Shown: positions 1 through 5,526, numbered from the stretch's first letter. The stretch is DNA of 5,968 nucleotides from CAYOLL01 sp964404765 [NCBI: uncultured Gemmatimonadota bacterium] (GCA_964404765.1 CAYOLL010000277.1:1-5968), one strand, 5' to 3'. Notes: generated by a model not told the origin, from the sequence alone. A program made the numbers and translations.

Positions 1-171
1 ATACAACTTTCAATATTTTAAAAGGTTATTCTTTTTTTCAGCGAACGTGAGGTTTAATGGTATCCCATTCCACCTTAAAACCGATATGAGCGCAAGGTTG
101 TTGTGCAGGACACGCTGTAAAAATGGAGATGTGATGTTAGGCATGGTTTATAAATCAACGAGATGGCAGGA

Positions 172-2202
172 TCAGCCGCGGGTAATAGCCTCCCAATGCT
201 CGATGGCTTTCTCGGCATCGCCGGTTTTTTCGTAAACCAAAGTCAAATTATAGTGGGCGTCTTTATAGTCTTTATCTAATTCAATCGCTTTTTTATAATG
301 TTCTTCGGCTTCCTGATAGCGACCCTGGCTAAAAAGAAGCACACCTAAGTTATTGTATGTTTTGGCATAGCCCGGATCTAATTCTATGGAACGGCGATAG
401 GCTTTTTCGGCTTCTTCCTTGCGCTCCAACTGCCGCAGCAACACGGCTAAGTTAAAATGGGTACGGGAATCGGTATCATCCAACTCCAATGACTTACGAT
501 ACGTCTTCTCCGCCTCGGCCACACGCCCGCTACCAAACAGCAAAACGCCCAAATTTTTATATGCCCGGGCATAAGACGGGTCAATATTAATCGCCTGACG
601 ATACTGATGCTCGGCCTCACTGATTTTGCTTAGACTACGCAGCAAGACGCCGTAATTGTTGCGCGCCGCGGCATCAAACGGGTTGGATTCCAAACCCCTT
701 TTAAACTCTTCATCAGCTTCATTAAACTTTTTAAGCGACATCAGCACGGACGCCAGCATAAAATGAATATCAGCATCGTTGGGCGCTAAATTAAGCCCTT
801 TCCAATATTGCTGACATGCGTCATCCGTGCGCTTCTGATCGGACAAAAAAACGGCATAATTGTAGTAAGTCATTGCATCGCGCGGATAGTCGTTGATCAT
901 CTTGATAAAGATTTTTTCTGCTTCCGTATTTTGCCCTTTGGCGGCCCGCAGCGTGCCCAAATTAAATTGAATTTCGGGATAGTTCGTCAGTAATTCCGCC
1001 AGACGCATGTTGACCTGAATCGCAAGATCAAATTTTCCGGCATCCATCAGTCGATCGGAAAAATTAAGTAATGACTGCCGAATACGAATGCCGGGCCGCT
1101 GTTTTTTGGCAAAATCCAACACTAACTTAACCACGACATCAACCGGCAACAGATTAACGTTCGGCAGCAAAGCGTCATAACTTAACAGAAAATCTTCGTA
1201 TGTAAATATCACCCGACCAACAAGACTATCAAAAGCTTCCTGAATTTTTTTAGCCTTTTGCAGAAAAAAAGACTTGCTCAACGATTTTGCGACTTCCAGA
1301 ACTAAATCCTTATGCGGGATAATAAGCCAATACCGTAAATTAGCCAGCGCCTCAAGAATTGCTTGCTCGTCAGCGCTAAAACCTTTGTGGATAGATTCCC
1401 AACCAGATTTAAAAACTTCGTAGTACCGATCTACGTGCTCTCGCTGCAGCTCTTTTACGCCACTGAACGCGAGTGTATGAAAAAAATAGGCTAAGCCGCT
1501 AACCGAGCCATAAGTCAGCTTAAGCAGCCGGGCTGTATTCTCTTCGGAAACCGAAATGCTTAACGCATTGGATACAACATTGATAAAGCGCTCAATCTGC
1601 TTTGGTTTAAAGGGTTGCAGCTCAATCTTCTTAAACTGCAGCAGCAAATTATGGCCTTCATCTTCAATCTTAAGGGTGTCAAAATATTCTTTATTCAAAG
1701 TGATAATGAAAGTAACATCCGGAAATCGCTTCTCAAAAAGATTGACCAGCGCGAAAACTTTCTGCATAGGACGTGGAAAACCGCCGCGCGTGGCCAGAAC
1801 CTGTGGACGCTTTTGGGCAAAGGTACTATCCCGCCCAAAATCATCTATAAAAACAATGATAGACGCCTCCGGCTTAAACGCTTCGGGTATTTTATTTGGG
1901 ATTTGCAGACCATCGCCAGTGTAGAAGATAGTGCGCGGACGTAAGCGGTCCAATTTGTTGATAATTTCGATAGCTTCTTTGGTTTTGCCGCTTTCGGGGG
2001 GGCCAATGATCAAGAACTTTGAGCTGGCAGAGCCATCGTAACCACCACGAGGCATGTACGATAGCGGCTTCTCAACCGGACGCCGCACACAGGCTTCAAT
2101 GCCGTTGCTGTCCGTAACGAAAAACGGGAAAAAACCGCCGTCGCTACCCTCGGTATTGGTAATCTCCAAAATTGTATTGGCTAATGCGTCGCGAATGCTC
2201 AT
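172..2202 (-). CDS. STAND-like P-loop ATPase with C-terminal TPR array
   Basis: The 676-residue product has three parts. Residues about 60-200 form a P-loop NTPase: Walker A GPPESGKT at 67-74, Walker B IIVFIDD at 115-121, and a sensor-like strand TFIITLN at 164-170. Residues about 200-370 are helical and end in a winged-helix-like stretch (DLVLEVAKSL, then VGRVIF, then YDALLP). Residues about 378-676 carry eight to nine TPR motifs of 34 residues, the last five very regular (NLGVLLF, EAE, ELD). NTPase, winged helix and repeat sensor is the order of STAND signalling ATPases such as MalT and the Avs defence proteins. No signal peptide or membrane helix is visible, so it is probably cytoplasmic. 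The first 50 residues match no effector I know, so the output is unknown. The ATG is the first in-frame start after a TAA. Its ribosome site is weak: GGA abuts the ATG. The ligand sensed by the TPRs and any defence role are inference. Confidence 0.88.
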   Translation of the reverse strand: MSIRDALANTILEITNTEGSDGGFFPFFVTDSNGIEACVRRPVEKPLSYMPRGGYDGSASSKFLIIGPPESGKTKEAIEIINKLDRLRPRTIFYTGDGLQIPNKIPEAFKPEASIIVFIDDFGRDSTFAQKRPQVLATRGGFPRPMQKVFALVNLFEKRFPDVTFIITLNKEYFDTLKIEDEGHNLLLQFKKIELQPFKPKQIERFINVVSNALSISVSEENTARLLKLTYGSVSGLAYFFHTLAFSGVKELQREHVDRYYEVFKSGWESIHKGFSADEQAILEALANLRYWLIIPHKDLVLEVAKSLSKSFFLQKAKKIQEAFDSLVGRVIFTYEDFLLSYDALLPNVNLLPVDVVVKLVLDFAKKQRPGIRIRQSLLNFSDRLMDAGKFDLAIQVNMRLAELLTNYPEIQFNLGTLRAAKGQNTEAEKIFIKMINDYPRDAMTYYNYAVFLSDQKRTDDACQQYWKGLNLAPNDADIHFMLASVLMSLKKFNEADEEFKRGLESNPFDAAARNNYGVLLRSLSKISEAEHQYRQAINIDPSYARAYKNLGVLLFGSGRVAEAEKTYRKSLELDDTDSRTHFNLAVLLRQLERKEEAEKAYRRSIELDPGYAKTYNNLGVLLFSQGRYQEAEEHYKKAIELDKDYKDAHYNLTLVYEKTGDAEKAIEHWEAITRG

Positions 2203-2336
2203 TCCAAAATCCGTCAGAATACGCTGAAGTGTTGTCCATCTCCTGGATTACTCATTAGAAAAATCGCTAACTTGAAAATTCATAGCATTTTTCAGACTAA
2301 GGGAAACATGAATAATACAGACAAAAACCCATTCAT

Positions 2337-2365
2337 ATTTTATACGAGAATCAGGGATTTGTCAA
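2337..2365 (-). promoter_or_regulatory. Sigma-70-type promoter for the ATPase-TPR gene
   Basis: On the minus strand a perfect -35 box TTGACA (2360-2365) is followed by a 17-base spacer and TAAAAT (2337-2342), five of six matches to TATAAT. The -35 box lies in the last codons of rnc and the rnc stop codon falls in the spacer. Transcription would start near 2330, giving a leader of about 130 bases before the ATG at 2202. No terminator hairpin is visible between the two genes, so readthrough from rnc may add to expression. Confidence 0.6.
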
Positions 2366-3121
2366 TTTTAAAAGGGAGGGGTTCTGCTGTAAATTATATA
2401 AGGCATTTTTTGCCGCATCTTTTTCGGCAATTTTCTTTGACTTTCCCTGACCGACGCCCATCGTATTTTGACCGATCCGCACCTCGACTTCAAAAATCGG
2501 CTCATGCTGCGGGCCGGATTGGGTGATGACCCGATAGGCTGGCTGCGCTTTATGCTGCTGTTGGGCATACTCTTGCAATAGGCTCTTGAAATCCTTACCA
2601 CCGTCCGGATCGAATGACATTTCAATCCTGGAAAATATTTGTGTTTCCAAAAACTTTCGCGCCGCGGCTAAACCACCATCTAAATAGATTGCGCCAACAA
2701 TTGCCTCAAATGCATCCGCCAGATTGGATGCGCGCTGCTGACCACCGGAACGGGTTTCGCCAACGCCAAGGCGCAGACAGTCGCCCAAACAAAGGCCGCG
2801 GGCAATCTCTGCCAAAACCTCATCCCGAACAACGTTGGACTTCTTCTGCGTCAGAATGCCCTCATCTTCATCTGGAAAAGATTGAAATAGAAAATCGTTA
2901 ACCAAATGCCCCATGACACCATCGCCTAAGAATTCCAGACGCTGGTTTGAACTCATTTCCGCAGGATGTTCTGCGACATAGGAAGGATGGGTCAAAGCTT
3001 GCTGCAAAAAGCTTGGATGACGAAAGTTATAATCAAGCCGCTGTTGGAGGATGCTTAGTTCAGGGGCAAGGGAAATGGCGGGTGATTTAAAAAGGCTGGC
3101 AAAACTTTTAAAAAAATTCAT
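2351..3121 (-). CDS. rnc: Ribonuclease III
   Basis: This 256-residue protein is a complete bacterial RNase III, the dimeric double-strand-specific endoribonuclease that processes rRNA precursors and structured mRNAs. The signature NQRLEFLGD is at 59-67. The metal-binding acidic residues expected from E. coli E41, D45, D114 and E117 are E63, D67, D136 and E139 (motif ADAFEAIVGAIYLD). The dsRNA-binding domain spans about 177-245, with the usual GQGKSKKIAEKDAAKNAL end. Where E. coli has E38 this protein has Q60. A basic and hydrophobic N-terminal extension of about 20 residues precedes the domain. The start has only a GGA touching the ATG, the same weak context as the downstream ATPase gene. The usual neighbours (acpP/fabF upstream, era downstream) are absent here. 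An attC site lies 49 bases upstream, and I see no clear promoter in that gap. Confidence 0.96.
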   Translation of the reverse strand: MNFFKSFASLFKSPAISLAPELSILQQRLDYNFRHPSFLQQALTHPSYVAEHPAEMSSNQRLEFLGDGVMGHLVNDFLFQSFPDEDEGILTQKKSNVVRDEVLAEIARGLCLGDCLRLGVGETRSGGQQRASNLADAFEAIVGAIYLDGGLAAARKFLETQIFSRIEMSFDPDGGKDFKSLLQEYAQQQHKAQPAYRVITQSGPQHEPIFEVEVRIGQNTMGVGQGKSKKIAEKDAAKNALYNLQQNPSLLKLTNP

Positions 3122-3154
3122 TCCAATTACGCGCGTATTTATGATGGGTTAAGA

Positions 3155-3170
3155 GTAAGTTTTATTTTCC
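3155..3170 (-). repeat. Direct repeat, copy next to rnc
   Basis: GTAAGTTTTATTTTCC on the plus strand directly abuts the R' box of the attC site. It matches 3648-3663 at 15 of 16 bases in the same orientation. Together the two copies bracket the membrane-protein cassette. Confidence 0.6.
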
Positions 3171-3224
3171 GCCCAACGCCCGCTTCAGGCGACGGCGCCG
3201 GTCGCCTGCAAGTATTCGTTAGCA
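3171..3224 (-). other. Integron attC recombination site
   Basis: Read on the minus strand, this 54-base element has every part of an attC site in order. R'' is TGCTAAC (3218-3224). A 5-base spacer follows (3213-3217), then L'' CTTGCAGGCGAC (3201-3212). Next come a 7-base loop (3194-3200), L' GTCGCCTGAAG (3183-3193) and a second 5-base spacer (3178-3182). R' is GTTGGGC (3171-3177), a perfect fit to the core GTTRRRY. L'' and L' pair over 11 bp with one extra G in L'', the kind of extrahelical base that sets strand choice by IntI. R'' departs from RYYYAAC at its first two bases. The orientation makes the membrane-protein gene upstream (3280-3615) the cassette cargo. No integrase gene is in the window. 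Confidence 0.75.
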
Positions 3225-3279
3225 ACGCGCCCGCTTGAATCGAAGAACGGTCTTGCCGCCAAGCACAAAACCTTCTCGT

Positions 3280-3615
3280 TCATAGCACAGTAGCGGACTG
3301 TGGCGCTGAGCGTTCAGCGAACACGGCGACCAACAACAAGGCGTATGAGATAGCCCTGAGCATCGACCACAAAACTGCGAGGCCGGTGAATGTCGCGCTG
3401 ACCGAGGCTCCGCGCTGCATGGCCCAATAGTGAGCAAGTGACTGCGCGAGTGGAATCGCGAAGCACAGGAATAGCGCAAGCCCGAACCCCAGGAGCGCCC
3501 AGATAGATGCGCGTAACCCTTGTCTCCACTTGGTAAGGACGACGACAGCAGCGACAAGGCAGACGAGGAGTATCGGAAGCTGAATGGCAAAGCTTTGAAG
3601 TATTTCAAGGATCAT
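3280..3615 (-). CDS. Small three-helix membrane protein, cassette cargo
   Basis: The 111-residue product is mostly hydrophobic, with likely membrane helices at about 7-29, 37-61 and 73-100. Basic residues (KWRQGLR, 29-35) follow helix 1 and suggest that loop is cytoplasmic. I do not recognise the family and cannot assign a function. It ends 55 bases before the attC site, the usual position of a gene-cassette ORF. Its DNA is visibly richer in G and C than rnc and the Rpn gene, which suits acquisition by transfer. The ribosome site is poor (GGAAA about 10 bases before the ATG). A longer frame over the same DNA (3219-3608) stops inside the attC R'' box, but its Ser/Arg/Cys-rich product looks non-coding, whereas this frame gives clean hydrophobic segments. 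Confidence 0.6.
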   Translation of the reverse strand: MILEILQSFAIQLPILLVCLVAAVVVLTKWRQGLRASIWALLGFGLALFLCFAIPLAQSLAHYWAMQRGASVSATFTGLAVLWSMLRAISYALLLVAVFAERSAPQSATVL

Positions 3616-3647
3616 GTTGTCGTAGTTTCCAAAAGCTGTAGTCGAAC

Positions 3648-3663
3648 GTAAGTTTTACTTTCC
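3648..3663 (-). repeat. Direct repeat, copy upstream of the membrane-protein cassette
   Basis: GTAAGTTTTACTTTCC on the plus strand has one mismatch to 3155-3170. On the minus strand it forms the segment just after the leader hairpin, where the other leaders carry GGAGGT; here the motif is the weaker GGAAAG. The repeats lie 493 bases apart, start to start. Confidence 0.6.
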
Positions 3664-3731
3664 AAAAAGAATTAGACCTTGTAACTTGCGGCTACAAGGT
3701 CTAATATCAAAGATCAAATTGTAAAAGTCAA
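3664..3731 (-). promoter_or_regulatory. Leader module 1: promoter plus 13-bp hairpin
   Basis: On the minus strand TTGACT (3726-3731) could act as a -35 box, with a weak GATATT (3703-3708) 17 bases on. A perfect inverted repeat follows at once, with arms 3693-3705 and 3671-3683 (ATTAGACCTTGTA and its complement, given on the plus strand) and a 9-base loop. A broken T-run comes after it. TTGACTTT and the hairpin edge are exactly 18 bases apart, as in module 2. The hairpin overlaps the -10 box and the expected transcript start. It could be an operator, an attenuator or a 5' RNA hairpin; the sequence does not decide. Confidence 0.5.
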
Positions 3732-3979
3732 GCGGCAAATTGGCAAATTGACGTTCGTTTAGAGTAAACCGGACAATCACTTCGCCATTATATCAATCCG
3801 TACGCCACCTTTGGTCTTTTCACTGCCGCTCCAAACTTTAATTGCCGCGGAAATAAACGCCCAGGGCGCGGCCCTGCAGTCCGCTTGGAATGGTTAGGCG
3901 GCCTTGTTTCCCTCCAATGATTCGTTTTATCCTGCCGACGGCGGCTTTGGGTAGGTCGGAATTGCGCCCACCCTGCTCG
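3732..3979. other. Gene-free stretch with GC-rich strip and weak attC-like motifs
   Basis: Together with leader module 1 this makes up a 364-base gap without a credible gene. Bases 3732-3835 are AT-rich and unremarkable. Bases 3840-3979 are markedly richer in G and C. They hold a 6-bp hairpin CAGGGC/GCCCTG with a 3-base loop (3862-3876), and a GTTAGGC at 3893-3899 that matches the attC core or its inverse. I could not find partner arms for a full attC here, so it is best read as a decayed cassette end or unrelated repeat. Confidence 0.35.
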
Positions 3980-3990
3980 TTAGCGCGTCA
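3962..3990 (-). repeat. attC-like boundary A overlapping the Rpn stop
   Basis: Bases 3973-3990 (CTGCTCGTTAGCGCGTCA on the plus strand) are identical to 4992-5009, and the match continues imperfectly to about 3965. On the minus strand it contains GCTAAC, also present in the R'' box of the attC at 3171-3224, and the TAA is the stop codon of the Rpn gene. Further on the minus strand, GGGTGGG can pair with CCTACCC across an 11-base loop, with one G-T pair. No R' GTTRRRY core follows, so this is at most half an attC. Confidence 0.45.
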
Positions 3991-4807
3991 TTTCCGTAGA
4001 TAGTGCGTTGATTTCCTCAATTGTCAAATCTGTAGCCTGAGAAATTTGTTCAATTGATAGTAGCCCCATTTTCAGCATATTGCGAGCAGATTTCTTCAGC
4101 CCTTCCTTTTCACCATCTTCCCAAACTTTCTTTTGGGATTCTTCCAACTTTTCTTTCAACAGAGCATCTTGATTGAATTCATCAATCATTTGGGCTTTAT
4201 CCTCCGGCGAGACCCGGCTGGCGTCAATCTTCTCAAAGACTTTCTGAATGATGCTGCGATGGTAGTGTGTCTCGTCCACTTGCTCATCTAAGGAATCTTC
4301 AATCGCCTCCAGCCATTCCCGATACGCCTGTGGCGTTTTGTCGGTCGCATACTTCGGGCAGATGTAAAAAATTTTGTGACTGATTGCGCCAAAAGGATGA
4401 CCTTCCAGATCATGCGGATCAAAATCAATGAGTCCGATATCTTTCTTAAAACGATCACCTGAGGTTAAAACTACCAAAGTATAAACGGTCAGCGGCGGGC
4501 GATAATTTTCGGAACGTTCAATTTGCTCCAGCAACGCCGCGCAATGGTAATACAGGAATTTATCGTAATGATCCGGATAGCGTTCGTGTTGGATTTCTAC
4601 AATTACTCTGTTTTTGACATCTTCGGCAAATAGATCAAAACGTGGTTTGACATGACCAACCGGACGCTGAAAGGATTTTTCCATCTCAACTTTATCAATG
4701 TCCAAATCAATCCCGACAATATCTTTAACAAAGGCGGTGAAGATTTCAAGATCGCCAAACGCTTTCTTGAAAATAACATCGTATCGTAATGGAGCAACTT
4801 TTCTCAT
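3980..4807 (-). CDS. Rpn/PDDEXK_2 family nuclease (transposase-like)
   Basis: The 275-residue protein belongs to the PD-(D/E)XK nuclease group annotated as Rpn, recombination-promoting nuclease or 'putative transposase'. The start MRKVAPLRYDVIFKKAFGD is the usual family opening. The nuclease core shows the acidic residue D58 in RFDLFAED and the catalytic EIQ at 71-73, in the expected spacing. The middle has the family's HxKFLYYHCAALLEQ-like helix. The C-terminal part (about 220-275) is charged and helical and ends in the usual MLKMGLLSIEQISQATDL-type tail. A frame open further upstream would start at 4855, but its first residues would be encoded by the leader hairpin. The ATG at 4807 has GGAGGT seven bases before it and matches the family start, so I prefer it. 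Rpn proteins cleave DNA and can raise RecA-independent recombination; their natural role is unsettled, and movement of this locus by the protein is only inference. Confidence 0.88.
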   Translation of the reverse strand: MRKVAPLRYDVIFKKAFGDLEIFTAFVKDIVGIDLDIDKVEMEKSFQRPVGHVKPRFDLFAEDVKNRVIVEIQHERYPDHYDKFLYYHCAALLEQIERSENYRPPLTVYTLVVLTSGDRFKKDIGLIDFDPHDLEGHPFGAISHKIFYICPKYATDKTPQAYREWLEAIEDSLDEQVDETHYHRSIIQKVFEKIDASRVSPEDKAQMIDEFNQDALLKEKLEESQKKVWEDGEKEGLKKSARNMLKMGLLSIEQISQATDLTIEEINALSTEMTR

Positions 4808-4814
4808 TTGTAAC

Positions 4815-4889
4815 ACCTCCATAAAAATTAGACCCTGCAACTGCGTGAGTTGCAAGGTCTAATTTCGACATTTACCATAGGAAAGTCAA
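4815..4889 (-). promoter_or_regulatory. Leader module 2: promoter, 16-bp hairpin and strong Shine-Dalgarno
   Basis: In minus-strand order it has TTGACTTT (4882-4889), 18 bases, a hairpin with arms 4848-4863 and 4827-4842 (16 bp, one mismatch, 5-base loop), a run of five T, and GGAGGT at 4815-4820. The -10 candidate is a poor GAAATT (4861-4866). The spacing equals that of module 1, while the loop and inner stem differ, so the ends and spacing look conserved. The Shine-Dalgarno fixes the Rpn start at 4807. Confidence 0.55.
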
Positions 4890-4945
4890 TATTTTTCAAC
4901 CATCATCCTGCGATTCCGCCTCTATTTGGTTTCCATAGAAGCAGA

Positions 4946-5009
4946 GCTACCGCCGCTGTTCGGGGCGGACGAAGGCCGCCCGTCGCCTACACTGCTCGTT
5001 AGCGCGTCA
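4946..5009 (-). repeat. attC-like boundary B after the PIN remnant
   Basis: Bases 4992-5009 are identical to 3973-3990. On the minus strand GCTAAC (4998-5003) is followed by GAGCAG and AGGCGAC; the attC at 3171-3224 also has GCTAACGA and then AGGCGAC. A hairpin GGGCGG/CCGCCC with a 7-base loop follows (4963-4981). The place for R' holds GGTAGC, at best a degenerate core. It lies five bases past the stop of the PIN remnant. I read it as a decayed or divergent attC, with moderate doubt. Confidence 0.4.
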
Positions 5010-5013
5010 ATTG

Positions 5014-5198
5014 TTACGGATGATTCAGTGGATTATCAGCGTTCAAGCCCTCGGCTTGTGCGGCGGTGATTAAACGATTATCGCTGGCCACAAAAATGTA
5101 GGTCTTTGGATCGCCGCCATAGAAGCATTCCGGCATGACATCGAATTGAAATGCAATTTCTAACCCTTAATCAGTATATCCAGAAAATATGTGCTCAC
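5014..5198 (-). pseudogene. PIN-domain toxin remnant, internally deleted
   Basis: A GTG overlapping the antitoxin stop (GTGA) opens MSTYFLDILIKG and then a TAG at 5160-5162. MSTYFLD is the usual beginning of VapC-like PIN ribonucleases, with D7 as the first metal-binding acidic residue. One frame over, from about 5168 to the TAA at 5014-5016, the DNA encodes FVASDNRLITAAQAEGL and then NADNP, the usual last strand and helix of a PIN domain. Together the pieces give about 63 residues, where PIN toxins have roughly 130-150, so the centre with the other acidic residues is gone and the join is out of frame. This copy cannot be active. It is not translated as a single long frame, so I infer the family from the two ends only. 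Confidence 0.62.
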
Positions 5199-5488
5199 CA
5201 ATCGCCTCGTTCTTCCATGATGATTTCGGATAACGGCTTTTGCACCGCTTTACCCAAACGGTTAGCCAACTCGTAGCGTTTGGATTCGGAAATTGCCTTT
5301 GTTTTTGAGATGCCCGAAGCCGGCGTAACTAAACCCAGCCTTATCCACGCATCCAACCTTTTTTGATTTTTGTCCGGGGCGGTTTCCGGCAAGATTTGAA
5401 GGCGAATGGTTTGATGCTCTTTCAACTTCAAAGGCTTAAGCGGGCGTAAAAGCCCTTGTTCATAAACCGCTAATAAAACTTGCGACAT
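5195..5488 (-). CDS. DUF104 (AF2212-like) antitoxin
   Basis: The 97-residue protein begins MSQVLLAVYEQGLLRPLKPL, then LKEHQTIRLQIL. This is the compact beta-rich pattern of the DUF104/UPF0165 antitoxin family (AVYE-G-LRPL-P--L-E---I-L-I), whose members sit upstream of PIN toxins. The remaining 60 residues are longer than the minimal family and probably helical; they would be the part that wraps the toxin. GGAGGT (5495-5500) lies six bases before the ATG, so translation should be efficient. The stop overlaps a GTG that opens the damaged PIN gene, which gives the classic antitoxin-toxin order and coupling. With the toxin deleted this is an orphan antitoxin. It might still neutralise a related toxin elsewhere or regulate its own promoter; both are inference. 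Confidence 0.75.
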   Translation of the reverse strand: MSQVLLAVYEQGLLRPLKPLKLKEHQTIRLQILPETAPDKNQKRLDAWIRLGLVTPASGISKTKAISESKRYELANRLGKAVQKPLSEIIMEERGDW

Positions 5489-5494
5489 GGTGTT

Positions 5495-5515
5495 ACCTCC
5501 AAAAAATTAGACCTT
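5495..5515 (-). promoter_or_regulatory. Leader module 3: half hairpin, T-run and Shine-Dalgarno
   Basis: The minus strand reads AAGGTCTAATTTTTTGGAGGT, the same string that closes module 2, but the matching upstream arm and TTGACTTT are missing. Only 11 bases separate it from the stop of the 117-residue gene. It looks like a leader truncated when the neighbouring gene was joined, so the antitoxin is probably transcribed from further upstream. Confidence 0.5.
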
Positions 5516-5526
5516 TCTGCTAAGAT

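Noticed and set aside
136-142. GTTAGGC heptamer resembling an attC core
   Set aside because: No matching L arms or partner core lie within 130 bases on either strand, and such heptamers arise by chance.
10-144. Minus-strand 44-codon frame after the ATPase-TPR gene
   Set aside because: It has an ATG but no ribosome site, and the product shows no domain or pattern. It is treated as chance in AT-rich DNA.
47-235. Plus-strand 62-codon frame at the left edge
   Set aside because: It overlaps the end of the ATPase-TPR gene on the other strand, has no ribosome site and gives no recognisable protein.
1556-1944. Plus-strand frames of 122 and 109 codons
   Set aside because: Both lie inside the ATPase coding region, antisense to its P-loop and linker, with no ribosome site or family resemblance.
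3219-3608. 129-codon minus-strand frame ending inside the attC R'' box
   Set aside because: Its stop in GCTAAC is attractive for a cassette gene, but the product is Ser/Arg/Cys-rich and looks like a shadow. The overlapping frame at 3280-3615 gives clear membrane helices.
3838-3985. Open minus-strand frame through the GC-rich strip
   Set aside because: It has no ATG, GTG or TTG start and no ribosome site. GC-rich DNA tends to have few stop codons.
4808-4855. Upstream start for the Rpn gene
   Set aside because: The extra 16 residues would be encoded by the leader hairpin and T-run, while the ATG at 4807 has GGAGGT at seven bases and the usual family opening.
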